Shown here: positions 1 to 11,500 of the stretch, piece after piece
How positions within the stretch are numbered: position 1 is the first letter of the stretch
How the letters are laid out: each line of letters starts with the position of its first letter
NCBI GenBank assembly: GCA_951799405.1
Contig: OX637343.1
Span: 11,448,524-11,512,523 of the forward strand
From: Agapetus fuscipes
Taxonomy: Eukaryota; Arthropoda; Insecta; Trichoptera; Glossosomatidae
Reading direction: 5' to 3'
Length of the DNA: 64,000 nt
The notes under the pieces: generated by a model
The model's database searches: none
What the model was told of the DNA's origin: nothing
What the model saw: only the letters and a program-made list of their open reading frames with translations
Position numbers and translations under genes: made by a program

Positions 1-471
1 ATGATGGGGCGGCGTAAGAGGGAGAGTGAGTCCATGACTCACTACTACCACAGCAAACTGCTGCTAGTGAGGAGATGCCGGCTGGACAATGAGGCAGCCA
101 TATCCTGCCTCATTCGAGGGTTGCCCAGTGAGCTGCAGCCGTATGCCAGGAGCTTCAGATGTGACTCGCCTGAGGACCTGTATGTGGGGTTCTTGTCAGC
201 GCAGGAGAACTACAAGAGCCAGGACAAACAGGCGGCCAAGAGGAGTTTACAAGCGGGGACCAGTACCGGTCGACGGGCGCCGTTGCAAAGACCTGCTGCA
301 CCCCGGAGCATAACCTGCTTCAACTGCGGCAAGAGTGGCCACATTGCCAAGGCCTGCTGGCAGAAGGGCACTACTAGTGTCAAGCGGTGCCGTGGATGCG
401 GAAAGACGGGACATCTCTTGGAGCAGTGCTTCCAGAGGAAAAAGTCCAAGGAGCCGAGTCTGGAGCAGTAG
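1..471 (+). CDS. gag: Gag C-terminal part of Ty3/gypsy element
   Basis: The frame is open from the window edge to a TAG at 469-471; the ATG at 1 is probably internal. It encodes the end of a retrotransposon capsid domain followed by two CCHC zinc knuckles (C-X2-C-X4-H-X4-C) at about residues 105-118 and 129-142, which bind RNA during particle assembly. The last 85 bases overlap pol, which lies in the -1 frame. The segment is visibly GC-richer than pol, which is odd for one transcription unit. Confidence 0.8.
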   Translation: MMGRRKRESESMTHYYHSKLLLVRRCRLDNEAAISCLIRGLPSELQPYARSFRCDSPEDLYVGFLSAQENYKSQDKQAAKRSLQAGTSTGRRAPLQRPAAPRSITCFNCGKSGHIAKACWQKGTTSVKRCRGCGKTGHLLEQCFQRKKSKEPSLEQ

Positions 472-3452
472 GAGAGATGTGTTTCACATCAGCTGCCCGA
501 TGCTTTGAAGTGGGGAAGATGAGCTACCTCATTCCGAGCATCATAGTCGGATCTGGAGATTCTGAACTTGTTGTCCACAATATTGGAAGTGAGACGATTT
601 GTTGGACAAAGGATCAGCTTCTCACAAGAGCTGTGGAGGCAGTAGAAGCGACTGAGGGCGATGAGGCAAGCCCAGGACCAGAAGTAAGGAGCACTTCTTG
701 TTTTATTTTAGAGCACACTGATGTAGATGTTGGAGATATTTCTCTCCAAGAGAGAGCAGAGCTTAACAAGGTACTCGACACCTTTCATTCATGTTTCGCC
801 AATTCAACTACTGAACTTGGATGTACAAATCTTGGTCAAATGAAGATTAAGACGCTCAGTGATAAACCCGTCTACCATAAACCATACAGGTTGTCCGCAT
901 GTGAGCGAAAGGTGGTACAAGAAAAGGTTGACGACCTTCTTGCTAATGGAATCATCCGAGAGTCAGAGTCAGATTATGCTAGTCCAGTTATCCTAGTGCG
1001 CAAAAAGACTGGAGATTACAGATTATGTGTTGACTATAGAGCCTTGAACTCTATTACTGTGAAAGACAGGTATCCATTACCTCATATTGATGATCAGATC
1101 TGTAAACTTGCTAACAAGGTATACTTCACTAGTCTGGACTTAACGCAAGGCTATCATCAGATCCCTGTTGATAAAGACTCTATTCCAAAGACAGCATTCA
1201 TTACACCAGATGGGCAATATGAATATTTGCGCATGAGTTATGGGCTGGCTAACGCACCTTCTGTATTTATGAGGGTTATTAAGAGAGCACTGCAGACAAT
1301 ACCTAATGAGAATATCCTAATCTACATGGATGACATTCTAATACCAAGTGTTACAGTCAGTGAAGGATTGAGATTGTTGAAATCAGTATTTGAATTGTTG
1401 AAAAGAGCAGACTTGAAGGTCAATTTGAAGAAATGTTCATTCTTGAAGACGGAAATAAGCTATTTGGGCCACGAAGTAACGGGAGATGGTGTAGCTCCTG
1501 GTTCAAACAAAACATTGGCCGTTGAAGAATTTAGAACTCCCAGAAATGTACATGAAGTCAGACAGTTTATTGGATTGACGAGCTACTTCCGCAAGTTTAT
1601 CAAGGATTTTGCAAGTATTGCTCGCCCGCTGACAGAGCTTACGAAAAAGAATATGACTTGGATATGGGAAGATCCACAGGAAAGAGCATTCCAAAAGTTG
1701 AAGGAAAAACTAGCTTCGCGACCTGTGCTAGCTCTGTATGACAACGAGCTCCCAACTGAAGTCCACACTGATGCTAGCAAATTGGGTTTGGGAGGAATAT
1801 TGATGCAAATTCAAAGTAGCGGTGAATTGAAACCTGTTGCATACTTCAGTCGAGTTACTTCCAAAGAGGAAGCTTTTTATCATAGCTACGAGTTGGAAAC
1901 TCTGGCAGTTGTTGAATCAATAAAGCGATTCAGAATTTTTCTAGTTGGAATACATTTCAAAGTTATTACAGACTGTACTGCTGTCAGATCAACTTTTGCT
2001 AAAAAGGATATGATACCGAGAGTAGCCAGATGGTGGCTGATGATCCAAGAGTATGATTTGGAGATTGAATATCGTCCTGGACATCGTATGAAGCATGTTG
2101 ATGCATTGAGCCGTAATCCAGCTCCAGTAGATGTCAATACTATGATGATACAGGAGGATGATTGGTTACTTTCTTTGCAATTACAAGATAGAAAGATCAC
2201 ATCCATATTGGAGCAACTAAACAGTGGAAAGGCTGATGCCGGTATTATAACAGATTTTTGTGAGAAAAATGGTAGATTGTACCGCAAGACATTGCATGGA
2301 GACCGCCTTGTAGTACCAAGTATGGCTAAGTGGATGCTAATAAGGAAACATCATGATGATATTGGGCATCCAGGATTTGACAGATGTGAGAAACTCATCA
2401 AGAGTGAGTTTTGGTTCCCGAAGATGACTCGCTTTATTAGAAAATATGTGGCCGCTTGCATTAATTGTGCATTTTCTAAAGGGCAGTATGGGAAGAAAGA
2501 AGGAAAACTCAATGTTGTTCCTAAGCCAGCCAAGCCGTTGCATACTCTGCACGTTGACCATTTGGGTCCTTTCCCAAAGAGTAAGAATTGCAATAATTAT
2601 GTTCTTGTGATTACAGATGCTTTCTCTAAGTTTGTGTTTGTTTACCCGACTCGCACTCTGAGTTCTGTGGAAACAATAAGGAAACTGAATGAGATGTTCA
2701 GTATGTTTGGTGTTCCTACCAGAGTCATATCTGATAGAGGTTTGGCATTCAATAGTCGGCACTTTAAGCAGTTTGCCATCAGAAAGCAGTTTCGCCATAT
2801 TTTAACTGCAGTGGCTACGCCGAGAGCTAATGGCCAAGTGGAGAGGACAAATCGCACCATATTGGATGCTATGCGTGCTTCAGGCACTGATGAGAGGTCA
2901 TGGGATGGTGGTTTACCTGATATTATCTGGGGAATCAACAACACTGTGAATGCTAGTACCAAGTTTACTCCACACCAGTTGATGTTTGGACATGTAAGTC
3001 ATCTTTTAGCTGATGTTGAGAATGATCAAACTGAGGAAACTGTGGATGTTGCCAAAAGGTTGGAAGAAAGGCAAAAGGAAGCTGCAAGTAACATGGAAGT
3101 TGCTGCTCAGCGTATGAAGGCACAGTTTGATAAACGCCGTAAGGCAGCACGAAAGTATAACAAGGGAGACCTTGTATTGTGGAAGCAAGCTGTGACTAAA
3201 GGTGGAGCAGGAATCAACCATAAGATTGATCCTTTGTATGGAGGTCCTTACAGAGTGACTAAAGTTTTTCCAGATATTGATCGCTACTCTATTCGGAGCA
3301 TCAAGGGTATGCGTGGATACAAGAAGTTCAGTGCATTGGTTGCTGTTGATGCATTGAGGCCTTACAAGGGAGCCTCAAAAGACTCAAGTGAGTCTGACAG
3401 CCAAGGGAGTGAGGTTGACAGAGATGACCTGATAGATCTCTTGGAAAGCTGA
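387..3452 (+). CDS. pol: Pol polyprotein (RT, RNase H, integrase) of Ty3/gypsy element
   Basis: This 1021-codon frame encodes a reverse transcriptase with catalytic YMDD at residues 313-316, an RNase H domain after about residue 460, and an integrase. The integrase has an HHCC zinc-binding module (H656, H661, C691, C694) and a D724-D783-E819 triad with 58 and 35 residues between, the classic D,D-35-E pattern. The chromatin-directed C-terminus ends near 3452. The frame is -1 relative to gag; the first ATG need not be used, since gypsy pol is normally made by frameshifting or as a fusion. I found no DTG or DSG protease motif in the first 150 residues. The frame is intact, so the enzymes may be functional, but without a protease the copy looks defective. 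Confidence 0.9.
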   Translation: MPWMRKDGTSLGAVLPEEKVQGAESGAVGEMCFTSAARCFEVGKMSYLIPSIIVGSGDSELVVHNIGSETICWTKDQLLTRAVEAVEATEGDEASPGPEVRSTSCFILEHTDVDVGDISLQERAELNKVLDTFHSCFANSTTELGCTNLGQMKIKTLSDKPVYHKPYRLSACERKVVQEKVDDLLANGIIRESESDYASPVILVRKKTGDYRLCVDYRALNSITVKDRYPLPHIDDQICKLANKVYFTSLDLTQGYHQIPVDKDSIPKTAFITPDGQYEYLRMSYGLANAPSVFMRVIKRALQTIPNENILIYMDDILIPSVTVSEGLRLLKSVFELLKRADLKVNLKKCSFLKTEISYLGHEVTGDGVAPGSNKTLAVEEFRTPRNVHEVRQFIGLTSYFRKFIKDFASIARPLTELTKKNMTWIWEDPQERAFQKLKEKLASRPVLALYDNELPTEVHTDASKLGLGGILMQIQSSGELKPVAYFSRVTSKEEAFYHSYELETLAVVESIKRFRIFLVGIHFKVITDCTAVRSTFAKKDMIPRVARWWLMIQEYDLEIEYRPGHRMKHVDALSRNPAPVDVNTMMIQEDDWLLSLQLQDRKITSILEQLNSGKADAGIITDFCEKNGRLYRKTLHGDRLVVPSMAKWMLIRKHHDDIGHPGFDRCEKLIKSEFWFPKMTRFIRKYVAACINCAFSKGQYGKKEGKLNVVPKPAKPLHTLHVDHLGPFPKSKNCNNYVLVITDAFSKFVFVYPTRTLSSVETIRKLNEMFSMFGVPTRVISDRGLAFNSRHFKQFAIRKQFRHILTAVATPRANGQVERTNRTILDAMRASGTDERSWDGGLPDIIWGINNTVNASTKFTPHQLMFGHVSHLLADVENDQTEETVDVAKRLEERQKEAASNMEVAAQRMKAQFDKRRKAARKYNKGDLVLWKQAVTKGGAGINHKIDPLYGGPYRVTKVFPDIDRYSIRSIKGMRGYKKFSALVAVDALRPYKGASKDSSESDSQGSEVDRDDLIDLLES

Positions 3453-3460
3453 TGTGAGAA

Positions 3461-4108
3461 GCCATTCTGTGGCTGTTGCAAGCGGGATGCTTGTTGTGAA
3501 CTACATGTGTTGTAGTGACTACATTTGATGTAGCGGAAGAAGCCATTCTGTGGCTGCTGCAAGCGGGATGCTTGTTGTGAACTACATGTGTTGTAGTGAC
3601 TACACTTGATGTAGCGGAAGAAGCCATTCTGTGGCTGTTGCAAGCGGGAGGCTTGTTGTGAACTACATGTGTTGTAGTGACTACATTTGATGTAGCGGAA
3701 GAAGCCATTCTGTGGCTGTTGCAAGCGGGATGCTTGTTGTGAACTACATGTGTTGTAGTGACTACACTTGATGTAGCGGAAGAAGCCATTCTGTGGCTGT
3801 TGCAAGCGGGAGGCTTGTTGTGAACTACATGTGTTGTAGTGACTACATTTGATGTAGCGGAAGAAGCCATTCTGTGGCTGTTGCAAGCGGGATGCTTGTT
3901 GTGAACTACATGTGTTGTAGTGACTACACTTGATGTAGCGGAAGAAGCCATTCTGTGGCTGTTGCAAGCGGGAGGCTTGTTGTGAACTACATGTGTTGTA
4001 GTGACTACATTTGATGTAGCGGAAGAAGCCATTCTGTGGCTGTTGCAAGCGGGATGCTTGTTGTGAACTACATGTGTTGTAGTGACTACATTTGATGTAG
4101 CGGAAGAT
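3461..4108 (+). repeat. 81-bp minisatellite in the 3' region of the gypsy element
   Basis: Eight units of exactly 81 bp start at 3461, 3542, 3623, 3704, 3785, 3866, 3947 and 4028; a diverged ninth begins at 4109. Two variant sites alternate (GGATGC/GGAGGC and CACTTG/CATTTG), so units 2-7 form a 162-bp higher-order dimer repeated three times. Because 81 is a multiple of three, minus-strand frames stay open by chance; these are not genes. Confidence 0.95.
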
Positions 4109-4440
4109 GCCATTTTGTGGCAGTTGACGAGCAAGAGGCTTGTCATGACTAACCCCAAGGACTGTTACTATGTAGCAGTTGGTAAGCTGCGTCTTACCTA
4201 CTAACCATTCTTCAAGAGAGCTGTTACTCTTGTATTTTATGATGAGCTACGCCTACATGTGATGTAGCGGGAGATGCCATTTTGTGGCAGCTGACGAGCA
4301 AGAGGCTTGTCATGACTAATCCAAAGGACTGTTACTATGTAGCAGTTGGTAAGCTGCGACTTACCTATACTAACCATTCTTCAAGAGAGCTGTTACTCTT
4401 GTATTTGCTGATGAGCAACGTCTCATCAAGATTTTTGATT
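4106..4440 (+). repeat. 167-bp direct duplication after the minisatellite
   Basis: Two copies about 167 bp apart (starting near 4106 and 4273) share the segment running from GATGCCATTTTGTGGCAG to the TCTTGTATTT stretch, with few differences. The start of each copy resembles the 81-bp unit, so the minisatellite probably grew from this longer unit. A small hairpin (TGATGAG / CTCATCA) lies at 4409-4428. Confidence 0.75.
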
Positions 4441-4586
4441 TTGTTTTAAAAAGTGATGTCACTCCAGTGCGTCTGATGAGTTCTGACTTATCGTGCAAGT
4501 CCAGTTAATTCTTGGACAGTGGTTTTTATTTTGTAATGTAGCACCGTCGTTTTGTGAGGACACAAACGGTGGTCAGGATGGACGAG

Positions 4587-4789
4587 TGTAATGCTGCACA
4601 ACACTGAGGGATTTTTCAGCATTGCCACACCATAGAGAAGGAACCGGGTCTACTTACTGATCCGGGACGTGAATTATATACAGCCAGTAGTACAACCACG
4701 CACTACATTGTTTTTGTATGTGACGTATCTATTTTCATCTGACAATAAATGCAACTTTAAAAGATCTAAGGTGTTTGAATTTCTTTACA
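4587..4789 (+). repeat. Probable 3' LTR of the gypsy element
   Basis: The segment starts TGTAA and ends TTACA, the short inverted ends expected of an LTR. It holds a TATA-like TTATATA near 4674 and an AATAAA polyadenylation signal at 4744-4749. A purine-rich stretch just upstream could be the polypurine tract. The 5' LTR is not in the window, so the boundaries are inferred from motifs only. Confidence 0.5.
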
Positions 4790-4867
4790 AAATATTTTCT
4801 CCCATTCCTTTAAAATAACTCATTTGAAATTGACTGAAGTGCTAACGATGGCTCCAATCAAACTTTT

Positions 4868-4965
4868 ATTTTGAATTTTAAATCTCAATATCAAGATAAA
4901 ATGCATTTTTTCCATATATTGCCTATACCTATTAGACGCATGTGCCTGTATGGGATGCACGCCTC
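4868..4965. repeat. Repeat F fragment
   Basis: About 95 bp is shared with 40866-40965 (TAAATCTCAATATCAAG, then a run ending in the ATTGCCTA / CTATTAG segment). At 40.8 kb this sequence follows a SINE C head, so it may be an alternative SINE tail. The family is not recognised. Confidence 0.5.
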
Positions 4966-5164
4966 TGATAATTAATGCATGTCCACAAGCAGGCATGTGT
5001 AAGTTCTTACTTACAAATGCTGCATGTGTACAAGCAAAATACAAAATCAAAACCTGAAATGAACATAAGCCCTACAACTCTTGGCAGCCTTCCCTGAAAT
5101 AGTAGCAAAATGAACCATTTTTTACAGTATGTGTGGCCAGCTCATACCAACCTATAAGTCAAGG
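4966..5164 (-). repeat. Repeat A, truncated copy
   Basis: Matches repeat A (described at 10677) from the ATGCATG segment to the CAACCTATAAGTCAAGGA end; the microsatellite end is missing. It lies in the TMTC4 intron next to the last visible exon. Confidence 0.75.
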
Positions 5165-5222
5165 AAAACTTATTAACAATTAGAACAGAGATACTCTTAT
5201 GAAAATAATATAAAATATTTAC

Positions 5223-5539
5223 TTGATTTCCAAAGCCCTTTTCAGCAGAATCTCAGCTTCTTTAAACTTGGACTGATCTTTCAACAAATTTGCTAGGTTA
5301 TTCATGGCCTGGCAATAATCAGGATGCAGCTCTATGGCTTCCCGGTATTCTCTCTCCGCAGTGGCAATCCTGCCCTGGTCTCCGGCATTCTTCCCAATGT
5401 TGTAGTGCACTTTAGCGTTCAACGGACACACTTCCAGGGCTGACTCAAATAATTGTCGCTCGTTCTGCCATTTCTTACTCCTCTCCCATGTCTTAAGCGA
5501 GAACATCAGCAGCAAAAAGATGAAACTGCATTTTAGAAA
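5223..5539 (-). CDS. TMTC4: TMTC4-like exon 6 (last membrane helix and first TPRs)
   Basis: Acceptor TTTTTTCAG|TTTCTA and donor ATCAA|GTAAAT. It encodes the final membrane helix, a WQNE linker and two to three TPR motifs (NAKVHYNIG, then the [15 protein letters not shown] repeat). Further TPR exons lie outside the window. Confidence 0.9.
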
Positions 5540-8500
5540 CTGAAAAAAAAAATACATATAAGCATGTGAATTGACACAGACAAAATTGTGTCGTCGCCCT
5601 TGACTTACAGGTTGGTATGCCGCTGACCACCCATGCTGTAGAAAATGATTCACTCAGACAATGTCACCCCTGTTTCAGAGAAGAACGGCGAGAGTTGTAG
5701 GGTGTATGTCATTTGAGATCTGGGTTTTTATGTTGTAGGTTCACATGCGGCATGTGCAAGCGCGAACTTGTAAGTGTCTGCTTGTGAGAACGAATATAAT
5801 GTTACATATCTTTGCAACTTAGATTAGATTAGATGATAAGATTACCTTATGATATCTTCTTTTAGAGCGATGAAGCAGATTTGTAAACCCGACTATCACC
5901 AAGAGACAGAACCCCGTCGACGGTATGTATAGGTTCCTCTCAGCAACCACAAACCCAACGGGGAATAGAATATTGCTCGATGGAAGAAATGGAACTATCA
6001 TCATGGCAAAGGAAAGACCTACCAACCTAAAATCACAAAAAACTGTTTAATTAATCTTCGAGATAATTTAAAATTTACGACATGTTACAGAATTTCAATC
6101 AGAATTATAGTTCTATGAAATGAAAAAAAAAAAAATGTATATTCATTAGTATCTGTGAGTCAAAGCAACAGTCCTTTCTTTTCCGCTCAGCAAGAGAGTC
6201 TCCCGAAGAAGTTGACTAAAAGGCCAGTCAATCTCTCTAATAGTTCCTTGTGAAGGAATGTTCTTTATGCTCGTATTTAAATGGTAGATGTGGCAAGTGG
6301 AACATTATTATTTTCACAGAAAAGGAGGCAGACTTACACAAACCTGTCTATGTCAAGCGGGTGCTTTCTGGTTCCTGAAGGAATAGGTTCTCATTTCTGG
6401 CGAAGGCTGAGCAAACTTCCCTGAACTGAGGTCCATATTAGAAATGCAGCACAGAAAGTGAACCATGTCTTGACACCATCGAACGAATCAAACTCCAGAC
6501 CTCTGGCTTTAAAAGGCAAGGGTTCTACCAACTGAGCTATCAACCTAACCAGCTTTCAATAAGTATGGCATTGAAAACTTCGAGTTTTAACAATCTAAAA
6601 GAGTTAAATATATGGATTAATAATTTAAAAATGTACCTTTTGTATTTGTCAGGAGAAGAATTTATAAACATTACATTCAATATTGCAGCAATGAAGAACC
6701 ACAGAAGTATGACAAATATTATGCGGAAGTCGGCCAGGTTTTTTAAGACAGGTATGCAACCCATGGACCAATCAAAACACATCCAGTGTGGCCATATCAA
6801 AATCAGCATGTTCATGAAGTATACATAGTTGTATGTTGCTACCTAAAAAAATTGAAATCTTTAGTAAAAATAAAATGACATTTGCTTTTGTAGCTAATTA
6901 GTGCTACTTCATTTAGACCTACAAGTGAGAAAAATAGAAGAGAGTGAAAGAAGTGTACACCGACACGATAAAGTGGAGACACATCTGCAGAGGTACTGGC
7001 TACCCCTTTCGGAATGATGGTTGGACACAAGACAATTCAAGACTGATCAAATAATACAGAAAATAAATAAAAATATTATAACTCACGCGATTTGAAAAAT
7101 TTGAAACAAAAGCAGCTGGATTTTCAGTTTCTTGAAAAGTTGGACTTTTAAAATTCATAACTGCCAACCGTGCATATATAATCAAGCATAGACAACACCA
7201 CAAAATTATCTGCCTATAGACAAATGCAGTGTTGCCCGTTAAAAATAATTTGACAGGATTCTTTTTTTGAAATGATGAAATTCCATTTGACACCTCTGAG
7301 TTTTCAGGTTCATTTTGTATTTCTTTTTGAGATGTTACACAATTTTTTGGATTTTGAAGAAAGTTTAGTGTCATTTTTTGTACAACAAGTATATCGTAGA
7401 CAAAACATATTCCCTGAAAAAAAAGATAAGATAGTTAAAAGTTTTATTTCCTGGGATTTTTTTAAATGTATTTTAACATCAGTATTATAACTCCAAACAT
7501 TTTTTTAATTAGGAACTTTTTTATCGACAATTAAACGCAAGTCTTGTATGGGACTGCAGTTCTTAGAAACCAAAAACAAAATATTTGCTTGCCTTTTTCC
7601 TAGCAAACCGGCTGAGTGACAACGCTATTTTGTCTACGTCAATTCATATGCGGACCTCATTAAGTACAACCTTTTGAGTATGGATAAAAATACAAAAGAA
7701 GTGAGTTCAAATATCCTAATGTCAATTTCTGCCAATGAGGTAACATTGCAGGTTTATACAACTAGGGTCCTTAGCAGCCAATAGCACAATATAATCAAGC
7801 CTTTGCCCTAGCAACCCGGCCGTGTCACATCACAGCTTTTCTTACAAACAAGAATGTGTAGAATGTAGACAATATGAGAGAAAAGAGAAGACAGGAGACT
7901 AAGATAAGACGGAATAAGAATATAGGTAGATTAAAAAATTATGTGTTACCAGTGATGTGATTCCAGTTTCCTTTGAGAGAACAGCCATACCAGAACAAAA
8001 CATCGCCAACATCAAAAAAATTAATCCCTTCACTTCATCAATTGGCAACACTGCCTCATTCTTGTTTTTTCTTCTTTTTCCAATCGACGTATCATACAAA
8101 ATTATTGTTGAAAAATAAAAAATGGCGGAAAGAATATCAGCTCGTCCGACAATTCCAGAAACTGCTTCAACATGTATCGGATGAACGGCGAATAGCAATG
8201 AAGTTAGCATCGGAATGTTTCTCCAAAATGAAGGAGAAAAAGCAGTACTGCCATTGTCAGTGTTCCTATTGGTGAAATATCTTGCGTTGCCAGCACTAAA
8301 ATCTTTTATTCCTTTCAAGGTATTTAGAAGATGATAAAATAAAAGTGTTGCCAGGATATGAAGTACAAGATTTGTGGTTTTGAAGTGCCGTGGTATAAGT
8401 GTGTCTCCGCTGAGATATTTATTGAGGCTGAAAAAAATAAAGGTATAAATTAATTAATAAAAGGGTAGGTATAACCAGAGGCGGCTCGTCAATAAAACTG

Positions 8501-11500
8501 TTGGCAGTTCATAATTTCTGCAATTATAGTTTTTCTTTTATTTTCCAATTTGCTTTGAATGGAAATTGTAAGAAATGCGTACATATATAATGTTTTATTA
8601 AGCTATACACGAGTACGTACCTACACCCGTTTTTCTGCATAACGAATAGGTATATATGTATTTAAGCGCGTACTTACAGTTATTTAAAATGGAAATCCAT
8701 CCGCACAAACAGCACAAAATAAATTATTCCGGATAAAATTAATCTGTTCTCATGCACTTTATCATTGAAAATTTTGATTGATTCTCTATAACCAACATCA
8801 AGCCATTGTGGAAGATCTGTTTGGCCTCATTAATTTAAAGGCATTACATGCTCAATGTGAGTTTACGAAAGTGCATGATGTTTAACTTCCTCAGTAAGGT
8901 GAGCGAGATCCATGACACATCTTCGCCCCACGATTTTTCACCACAAATTATACGACACGGAAAGAAAAAAACCATTCACAACCACACAGCCATGATGCTT
9001 AAATACCCTAATCACTGTTTTAGATTTAGCTTTACATTGTTAAACAATTTTTATTAAGTCCACGTCTGCTTTATTATTGAAATTCATAGTCAGAAAATTA
9101 ATTAACAACAATCTTGTAATGAATTCACGATGATTTTTAAAAGAATGTAAAAAATATTCCCGCAAAATCAAAGGCCAACCGATGACTGTACACATCTCTA
9201 CGTAAACTAACAACTGAACGGATGTAAGTCATCCAGAGTCCAGTTTGGCAATTATTATTTATAATCAACATTGTACTTAGCAATGTTTTCTTTAAAATGC
9301 TAAGGAGAGTAAGACCCTCCGCACACTAGACGACAGGCGACAGCGACAGCTCGCCGAGTCGCGGCGACAGGCTGCGGCCGACAGTTTTCAAATATTTTGT
9401 TCAAAGCTCCGCACACTTCGCACGCTTAATAATAAAGAGAAATAACTCTAAAACGCAAGAACAATGCGAGAAGAATAGGTAGAATGCGACAGCCGTTCAA
9501 TTTGGACGAATATGACCGAGATAAAACATCGGCCGCCTTTTTCATCCCATACAAGTTGTACTGGTTGTCTGAACTTCAAACGTGATTTACCAACATTGTT
9601 GTTTTTTGAGTTATTGCTCTTTATTATTAAACGTGCGACTTGTCGCCGAGTCGCGCCGATCACCGATTCGCGCCGACATGTCGCTGTCGCCTGTCGTCTA
9701 GTGTGCGGAGGGTCTAACTTATGATGGTTTCATTGTTCATTGTTCATATAATGTCAACACACGTCGACTATTTCATAATATTTGGGTGTTGCACGTAGCA
9801 AGGCGTTTGCCATCTTTGTCTACCGCGTTACCGAAGCTATGATTGATCTGCTTTCTCCCTCACAGCCACGGATTCGACAGTTTTTCATAATATGTATGGA
9901 AGTATTTCAAGGTCTCTGTGCATTGAGCGATATGCACGACATGTATAATAATTATACCATAATATTATGTATGGAGGCGGTTCTTTGCGCTTATCAGGCG
10001 TTTCGTATAATTATTATTGATTTTTTACTTCAGCGATCTTTTAACACATCTTCCACACGATATATTTTTGTGAAAAGTGTATACATTTTTTTGCTAAAAT
10101 TATTACAAAATCTAGGCAGCTCACTGCACGGATGCACGTTAATAGTAACCGCCTCTGGGTATAACATAATTAAACATGTGTAAATTTGAAACATACACAT
10201 GCTTAAAGCTGCTGGTGCGTTATTTTAAAGTTGGTAGTCCAATGGGCTCATAATAAATTTGAATTAAGAACTTTTTCAAACATCTCACTTTTATCATCGA
10301 TATATACTAAGAACTGGATGGGCTAAGAAATCAATCCTTTGAGAATTAGAAATACGCTACCCCACTCATCATACAAAATCCAAATTCAGTCTATCGGTAA
10401 CCCTTACAACTATCAACAGGTGTGTTACCTAATTGGAAAAAAAATCCATATAGGTAAATGCCAAACTGGGTATTTTCTAAACGTGCCAACAAAAGAGAGT
10501 AAATGTGTTATAGAACATGGAATAATATTTCACTTTAATCACTATTCTATATGAATACGTTGATAAAATTTATTTTTCGTTTGTCGAAATATTTTGTTCG
10601 CGAAAGTGACAGCCATTTCTAGAACTAGTGATGTTCAAATATATAGGTACTTGCTTCTTCAAGTATGTAACTTCTATCTATAATCTATCTATCTATAATT
10701 TAAGTTGCAAGGATATATTCATTCAAAGCTCTCAGATGTATGCCCACAAACAAACACGTGTAGTTCGCGCTTACAAATGCTGATTGTGTACTTACAAATA
10801 AAATCCAAACCTCAAATGAACATAAGCCCTGCAACTCTTGCCGACATTCCCTGAAACAGGGGTGACATTGGCAAAGTGAACCATTTTTTACAGTATGGGT
10901 CGTCAGCCTCATACCAACCTATAAGTCAAGGAATATCTATGCTATCTAATCTATGCTCGCGGTAATAGATACTTACTTGTGAAAATCATCCCGTACACAA
11001 TGAGGTGGGAACATTTTTGAATTCGGAATTAATCACATCATTTATACTTACTTTCAAAAACACTAGTAACAAACACGTTACCATAGTGATTTCGTGGGTT
11101 TCCATGGGGATATATACATAAATTGAAGACGGAGTAGAGACACGTTGCTTGCATAGAAAATAACGAAAGCATTTCATATGTCGTGAGCGAGACAGCACTA
11201 TTAACAATGTATGGTGTCAAAGACGTTGCATCATGTCGATTGGTACTAAATCACGTTCAGAGCCCCTCCATATATATACCTCCATGACTAAAGTCCATTT
11301 CATTCTGACACAAAACATTCTGCATGGATGATTTTGCTTTTACACTAGATTGCATTCTGCCCAGATTCTTTAATTGGCTACCTGGAAGCCTTGTAGAATG
11401 GGACTAGTCTGAAAGCCTGCTGTGCAACGGGTAGAAATACCATAGAAAAATCCGGGCAGAATGTTTCTAGTATGAAAAGGCTGTAAGGTTCTTGGCAACC

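Larger units (their letters stand above)
1..4789 (+). mobile_element. Ty3/gypsy LTR retrotransposon, 5' end outside window
   Basis: Gag, pol, a repeat-rich 3' region and a probable 3' LTR follow one another on the plus strand. The 5' LTR and most of gag lie left of the window, so no target-site duplication can be read. The element is antisense to, and apparently inside an intron of, the TMTC4-like gene, because that gene's TPR region is cut off at 5223 and must continue leftwards. The pol frame is open throughout, so the insertion is not very old. No aspartic protease motif is visible between the zinc knuckles and the reverse transcriptase. Confidence 0.9.

Noticed and set aside
436..446. Programmed -1 frameshift site in gag (GGAAAAAG)
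   Set aside because: The run is A-rich but does not fit X-XXY-YYZ in the gag frame, and the gag-pol join may be a deletion scar.
3328..4158. Minus-strand frames of 276 and 228 codons with a 27-residue repeat
   Set aside because: They arise because the 81-bp minisatellite unit is a multiple of three; there is no start context, splice signal or protein family.
4406..4430. CTGATGAG-like hammerhead core in the gypsy 3' region
   Set aside because: It is a simple hairpin without the GAAA box or a cleavage triplet.
9782..10183. 133-codon frame inside the hAT element
   Set aside because: No ATG start, no transposase motif, and it crosses the element's right end.
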